From Drosophila persimilis (taxonomy: Eukaryota; Arthropoda; Insecta; Diptera; Drosophilidae): 64,000 nucleotides of DNA. The DNA lies in NCBI RefSeq assembly GCF_003286085.1, contig NW_020825289.1, positions 12,834,001 through 12,898,000 on the forward strand, read 5' to 3'. Of this stretch, positions 58,401 through 64,000 are shown piece after piece; position 1 is the stretch's first letter; each line of letters begins with the position of its first letter. The translations under genes and the position numbers were made by a program. The notes beneath the pieces are model-generated. The model did not search any database. It was not told the DNA's origin and worked only from the letters and a program-made list of their open reading frames with translations.

Positions 58401-61400
58401 GCACACCGCTCACCGCTCACCTCTCATGGATCGGGCTGCGGCGACACCACGAAATCAATTTGTAAGCGGACATTTTCGGACCAAACCTAACCTGAAACTC
58501 TCTGTTAAATGAATGTTTATTGCCGGCCAGGGGGAAGGGGCCCGAGTGGTATGGGGACGCGGGTAAAGGAGGGGGCGTGGTCAAATTTACGCGGAAAACG
58601 CATGCGCGAAGACGTCAATATCAAATCACATCTCGGCCGGGTGTAGGTGTAGACGGGAAAGAATGCTTTACACTGAGATAAAATCATGTAATCTGGACGT
58701 ATGTAAATTAAAGTTCTTCGAACGCACAATTTACCTGTACTATTCGCAATATAGATATACTGGTATTCCAAAAAAAATTGAGCTTCTGATCCATTCATCT
58801 CTAGAAACATCTCTAGAATGCTTCCTCATTCCTCGCTATTGCGATTCACTTCATTGCGACATGCTCACACGCACATTTTCGTTATTTGCTTAGATTCGTT
58901 CGTCCGCTTTTTCTCATCTACTACTTTTGCATGTTTTTTGCATTATTTTTTCTACGGTTCACTTTTTATTTTGGAACAAAATTGATCATCTGTCATCTCA
59001 TCTAACTACGATTTTGTACAAAAAACCGTTGCACTTGCCCGATACTTTCTCTCAGTGCTGGCCTGGAAGGTGTGGTGTTCCACCTCACTCGGTGGGTGTG
59101 CGGATAGATTCTCGAGAGCCTCTGCACGCCATCAGCCGTCCGCGGGGAGTGAGTGCTGTACAGCATTTGCAACAATTGCATAAATTTCTCATTTTTATGA
59201 CTGATAGTGTAAGAAATAGGCGTGGCACACGTGAGACGGCGTTGCAAGCTGTGTTTTTGGCGCTGCCGCTCAACTAAGCAGAGTCCGATTCCGGGCTCCA
59301 CGCAATTGAATCTCCCGCATGTCATACATAAAATATACATGTGCCAGATAGTCAGCCAGGCGGACATCGGAATGCTCTCTGAGTTTCATCTTCCTTCTGT
59401 GGCTCAGCACAGAGCCTGGGCCTCTATCGTCCAGAATTGATCAATTGGGCGTTGCCACAGTGCGACTGAGACAGCGACTAAAGCTGCGCCGGTGACTGTG
59501 GCAGGAACAGCGGCAGCGCCTGAGTAATGGCAGTCAAATGCCCGCGGACATCATTTCCATAATGTCCTTCACAGGGCAGGCCAGCTCCCTTTCAGGTGCA
59601 CTCGGCTCAGAGCTGCTGAACTATGCAGCAAGGCGTTCACCTGGCCGTGGACGTGGACGTGGAGCTGGACCTGGACAGGCAGAGGCAGAGGCATGGACAG
59701 TGCAGAGTGGCAGCTTGTAACAGATTTGTATCGCATTTTATATGCCACAATTTTCGTTTGATATTTATGTCGATAATAAAATTAAGATGATGAGCGAAAT
59801 TGCACTCTGAGCGGTGCATGAAAGGGGCGGCCACTTCCGAAAGGCATACACACGGGCGCGATGGCAGGGCCCAGACCAGGGCAAATGGTCGATCCACCTC
59901 ATCCCCCAGGGGCACGAACCCAGATGGGGGCAAGGGTAAGGGCAGGGGCAACGGTAACCAATCAAGTGCAAGAGGCAGCTGTCGCAGCACCAGATCAATC
60001 TTCGGTCATTTGCGCCGTTGTATGCCTCGATTAACTCGATGAGAAAGCCCCAAAAAGTTATCCTTCGCCGTTTTCAAAAGTTTCGTTACCAATTTGCATC
60101 AGAGATTCTCATGAGAGATATGTGAATATCTCTGAATACTCAGAATGTTGCTGGATTGCTGGAGCCAGTTCCCGACCAATTGACAAAGGGACCAATCCTT
60201 AGCTACCCTCTGGTTGAATATGGATGGACTTAGGTCGGGCATGGCCAGGACCACCAAGGTTCAAGTCATTTTCCAATCGTTTTGTATTGAAAGCCCCATC
60301 GTGCTCAATTTGAGTTGTTTTTTTTTTGTCGTTTTTGTGGTGCCGAAATGTGTGGAAGCCATCAACAATGCAGATCGATTGCTGTGCCACGTCACCGCAG
60401 GTGAGACTCAAGTGCTCCAGAAGATCCACATCCACATGCAGCTTCCCAGGCCAAGGGAATCGATTTTGATGCGAGATTAGCAGAGCGCTGCAAGCTAAAC
60501 ATCATCCAGTCCATGCTCAAGCTCTGGCAGGGGATATCTGGCATATCTATAGTGGTTAATAACAATAATCAGCCATGGCGCAGTACAAGCCAAGTACGTA
60601 CATGAATGTAGCTGCCGCGCGGAGGGGGCGCACCAAGAGTGTGCACCAAGAAGGGAGAGAGAACAGGGACACACATCCGGATGACGGCCATAACAACAGC
60701 TGTCAAAGTCCGAGAGATGAGCAGCAACAGGCCGGGCAAAGAGGGGGCAGGCCCAGGCCCAGTCCCAGCTCCAGCTCCAGCCCCAGCCCCAGCCCTGACG
60801 ACAATGACGACGTTGACGATGTGCCGCCCGTCGATCGGCTAGAGATCAGACCAGAACAGACCAGACCCAACAGACCATGGCAGGCGGCGAGGAATTTTCA
60901 CAGCCTCGGGTGCAAATTACCACGAAAACAATTTCTGCTGTCCCTGCAACTGGGACTAGAAAATGGCAGCAGCAGCAGCAACAGAGGCCGAGGCAGAGGC
61001 AGTGGCAGATTTCCAGGATAAGGTATGCCTGTTGAAAGCATGCGTCAAAAAGGATTGAGGATGAAGATCATGACGAACAGGCAGTGGCAGTGGCAGTGGC
61101 AGAGGCACTGGCGGGATTGTCGCTGCAGCTTCTGTTGGCTGCGGTTGCATAGACGTTGTTCTTGCTGTTGCAGTCTAGCCAGCAGATGTCTGCAATGTTT
61201 TTGCCGCACTGTCATTGATGAAGCATAAAATTATGGGAGGTAACATGGATGTGGATGTGGATGTGGATGAGGATGTGGTGTGCTGAACATGGGAAAATGG
61301 CCGCCTGGCGATGGATTAAGGCCGGCCATGTGTCGGATCGTTGGTTGGCTGAAAGTTCTGCCAGCTGCCGCCGTTGGAGCGTGGAGAGGGGTGGAGAGGG

Positions 61401-64000
61401 GAGGGGAGTTCTGTGGCAAGTGCATAATTAAGCCTTCCGCCAGCGTGTTTTGCATGGCCGCGATTTTGCACACTTGAGCAGCGATTGGCTGCCGTGATTG
61501 GTGCCTACTGCCGCTGCCGTCCGAGCCGTGCCGAGTTGGCCCGGCTAGTAGCCACTGGCGTCGCGGTCAAGCTCATAGATCATTGCACTTGCTCTGCCGC
61601 ATTCCAGAGCCATGATTTTGGCTCCACTTTTCTCCGTCCGAATGCAGCTCTCTCCCGATCCGAGCCGATCCTCCCGCTCTCTGTGGTCTGCATTGTTCAA
61701 TGACTTTTGCCAGGAATTTGACGCAGTAAAAGCGGTAACAAGAAAATAAAAGAAACGAGAGAAATGCCGCCAGCAGCCGGCCTATCAGAGTTGCCAATTT
61801 CGATAACTGTTGCAACACCTTGACACGGGGGCACGCAATCTCTGATTCCCAAATCCCAGCACCCTGTCGCCTCAGTCGGCTATCCTTTTCGCATCCTTCT
61901 CTTTCTCTGTACCGCCTGTCGCTGTGTGTGGCTCAGAGCAATGGCCATGGCAATGGCAATCACGGTCAGCACCAGCGGCAGTGGCACCACCGGCATCACA
62001 GCCCCATCTCCATCTGCAACAACAGAAACTTTGCTTGACAACTTGTAAGCAAAGTGAGTGAAAATGAGTGAAAACCTTTCAGAGCTGGCAGCCAAATAAA
62101 GCGGAGAATGTGGCTTTCAACCATCTGCCCAGCCAGATACCCTGGGATTTCAAAACAATTTCGTATGAATTTAGATCTGGACTGTCGCTAGTTTTGGAAG
62201 GTAATACGCGTGGGTCCTTTCTTTTGTGCCATAGAAGTACAGGCCATCCCACCTGCTAGGGTGTTTCCATCTTCCATTCATTTGCTGAAGCTACTTTCTC
62301 TTCCTCTTTTTCAGCATGTTCATTCTCATCCCCGTCTCCGTCCTCGTCCTCGTCCACGTCCTCCCTCTGTCGCCCGGTCGCACTGTCGCATTGCGTGCAG
62401 TGAATTCTACCCACAGCGATCCGGCCTGGTCCGCACCGATCCGATCCGATCCGACCTGGCCTGGCCTGGCCTGGTCCGGTGATCATATCCTGCGGACGTT
62501 CATAAACATGACAGTTTGAGCAATTTCCATCAATCACTTTTTTTGGCTGCTTTTATTTTGTGCCTTCTTTTTTGTGCTCGCTGGGATATCGTGACTTTTG
62601 GGGGCATGAAAGAAAACCATCCTGCTGCGGATGGATGGATGCTGGATGGATTGGTGGCCGCTGGTCTGCTCCCTGCTCCCTGCCCCCATCACCCCTCTGC
62701 CAGACTGCTGGCAACTTAAATATTTCCACTTTATTACATACGAGGTTTTTGTGGTATGTGGTCTGTGCTCTGTGGTCTGTGTAGTGCGGAGAGGGTGGGC
62801 GGGATTCGGCGGGGATGAGATCAAACAACAAAGCGGTTCCGCATGCTAATGAATGCGCAAATACAACAAACTAATTTAAACGGTTCTCGGTTCGATCGCA
62901 ATCAAGGCGTAGCCGTCTTGGGGCCGTCTACACAAGTCTGATCCAATTTTTATACAACTTTAACACCAATCAATTAGCACAGGGGCGGGCGGCAGACGGG
63001 AGGGGATACGGGACGGGCCCCTAATGAACACGCACTCGAACGGCGTCTTTTGAACGGAGGTACAGACTCCTCTCTATAGACACTTCGCGCCTCGACACAA
63101 ATACATTTGTTTGCTGCCGCTGCAACCCCGCCTTTTCACACGCTGCCGCTAAGTGCGCCTCGGAAAATTTGTGGCACAGCGCCGCCCGCTCCCCCCGAAG
63201 AAATGCGCCGTACAACTTCATTTCCACGAGCGAAACTGAAGCCGAAACATCAAATCGCAATTAAGAGAAGTTCAACAAAAAATATTACAAGTGTCCGCTA
63301 AGCAGAGCTGCACTGCGAGGAAACGGGTTTTTTCGGGGCCCACTTGCCCACTTGTCCCCTGCCCAAACCCAAACCCATGTCCGGGTCCATGTCCGCTCCA
63401 TGTCCACGTCGAAGCCGACAGCGGCGGCGACTTTCGTCTAATCAATTCTGCAATCGATGTTCATAAATTTATTCCAATTCGGACACAAATTACACGGCTG
63501 TAGGGTGTTCAACATGGCACTCGATATGTAGGATCAATTGGGTTAAGCTTCGATCAAGAACCGATTGAATGGCAGTAGCAAATCGTATTTGCTCAGGGTT
63601 TTCCCAATAGAAGCCCCCTGTCGAAGGGGGACACTCTTCACATCAGTGATAATCCATTACATTACTTAAATTCTGTTGCATGGGCATCAGAAGTTTCCAT
63701 TTTGGAGTCGGCAAGGCCGGAGAGCTGGGCTCCAAAATGTTCCCATAAATCATGTGCTAATGTCGGACGCCGGCAGCAAATGATTGAATTAGCCAAGCCG
63801 CAGCGATATCGGGCAATACCAATTTCGTAAATTAGCCAAATCTAACGTTCGCGATAGCAAAGCCGAAGCCAAGTCTCTAAGCCGCCAACTATCGTCGGCT
63901 GTGCCTACCTCAACAGCACCTGAGTCTGTGTCTGGGTCTGGGTCTGCGGCTGGGACTGGGCCTGCGACCGAGTCTGTACTGGGCCTGTACCTGGCCAGAA

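Larger units (their letters stand above)
38137..64000. other. Long non-coding stretch after Ote
   Basis: About 26 kb in which I can support no gene, tRNA or snRNA. Open frames are short (under about 205 codons), overlap each other on several frames, and are driven by CAG, GGAGT, AGAGCC, GGGACT and similar repeats. Many AATTAA/TTAATTA patches alternate with GC-rich, simple-sequence-rich patches, as in Drosophila regulatory or intronic DNA. It holds a second MITE-like copy at about 40424-40720. It is probably an intergenic region or a large intron of a gene lying beyond the window. Confidence 0.6.

Noticed and set aside
60214-60480. 88-codon plus-strand frame with a hydrophobic stretch
   Set aside because: The hydrophobic segment comes from a poly(T) run, and there is no family resemblance or signal of a gene.
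62880-62930. tRNA-like GGTTCGATCGC motif
   Set aside because: No matching acceptor or anticodon stems can be drawn around it.

Overview
This window is Drosophila chromosomal DNA. Three neighbouring genes are recognisable by protein sequence: scribbler/brakeless (sbb, the fly ZNF608/ZNF609 homologue), pen-2 (a gamma-secretase subunit) and Otefin (Ote, a LEM-domain inner nuclear membrane protein). From memory these genes are neighbours at 55C on chromosome arm 2R of D. melanogaster. The Ote protein differs clearly from the melanogaster one and the dispersed repeats look unfamiliar for melanogaster, so I infer another Drosophila species. The obscura group is a low-confidence guess. Introns are short (about 50-100 bp) with GT-AG ends, and CAG and other microsatellites are abundant.

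Layout. Positions 1-24,110 look like the 3' part of a long sbb 5' intron: the first sbb exon in the window (24,111-24,402) opens with a 3' splice site, so its promoter lies further upstream. Two kinds of nested gene sit in this intron. At 10,014-10,373 (+) there is a small intronless gene with a GSKIP-type domain. At 13,587-22,613 (-) there is a cluster of six related genes for small secreted proteins, which I place in the CheA (chemosensory protein A) group. Five are intact, each with a TATA box, a signal-peptide exon, a second exon of exactly 153 nt and a third exon of 339-345 nt. The sixth is a pseudogene that lost its signal-peptide exon. Two short relics and repeat fragments lie between the copies.

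Positions 24,352-33,580 carry the sbb coding exons (ten, 2,425 aa by my splice model). A short isoform (1,019 aa) is predicted from read-through of the third coding exon into a stop codon that overlaps the splice donor, followed by a polyadenylation signal. A 2.1 kb AT-rich 3' UTR follows. Pen-2 (-, 35,926-36,369) and Ote (+, 36,718-37,965) are divergently transcribed from a 348 bp intergenic region with two perfect TATCGATA (DRE) palindromes, which suggests shared DREF-type housekeeping control.

Positions 38,137-64,000 contain no gene I can support. This is about 26 kb of microsatellite-rich DNA, probably intergenic or intronic sequence of a gene beyond the window. Two related MITE-like elements were found (783-1,091 and about 40,424-40,720), and several unusually long poly(G)/poly(C) runs occur. 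I found no RNA gene, CRISPR array or prokaryotic-type system. The most original biology here is the young, still-changing CheA-like cluster nested in the sbb intron and the compact isoform switch in sbb.
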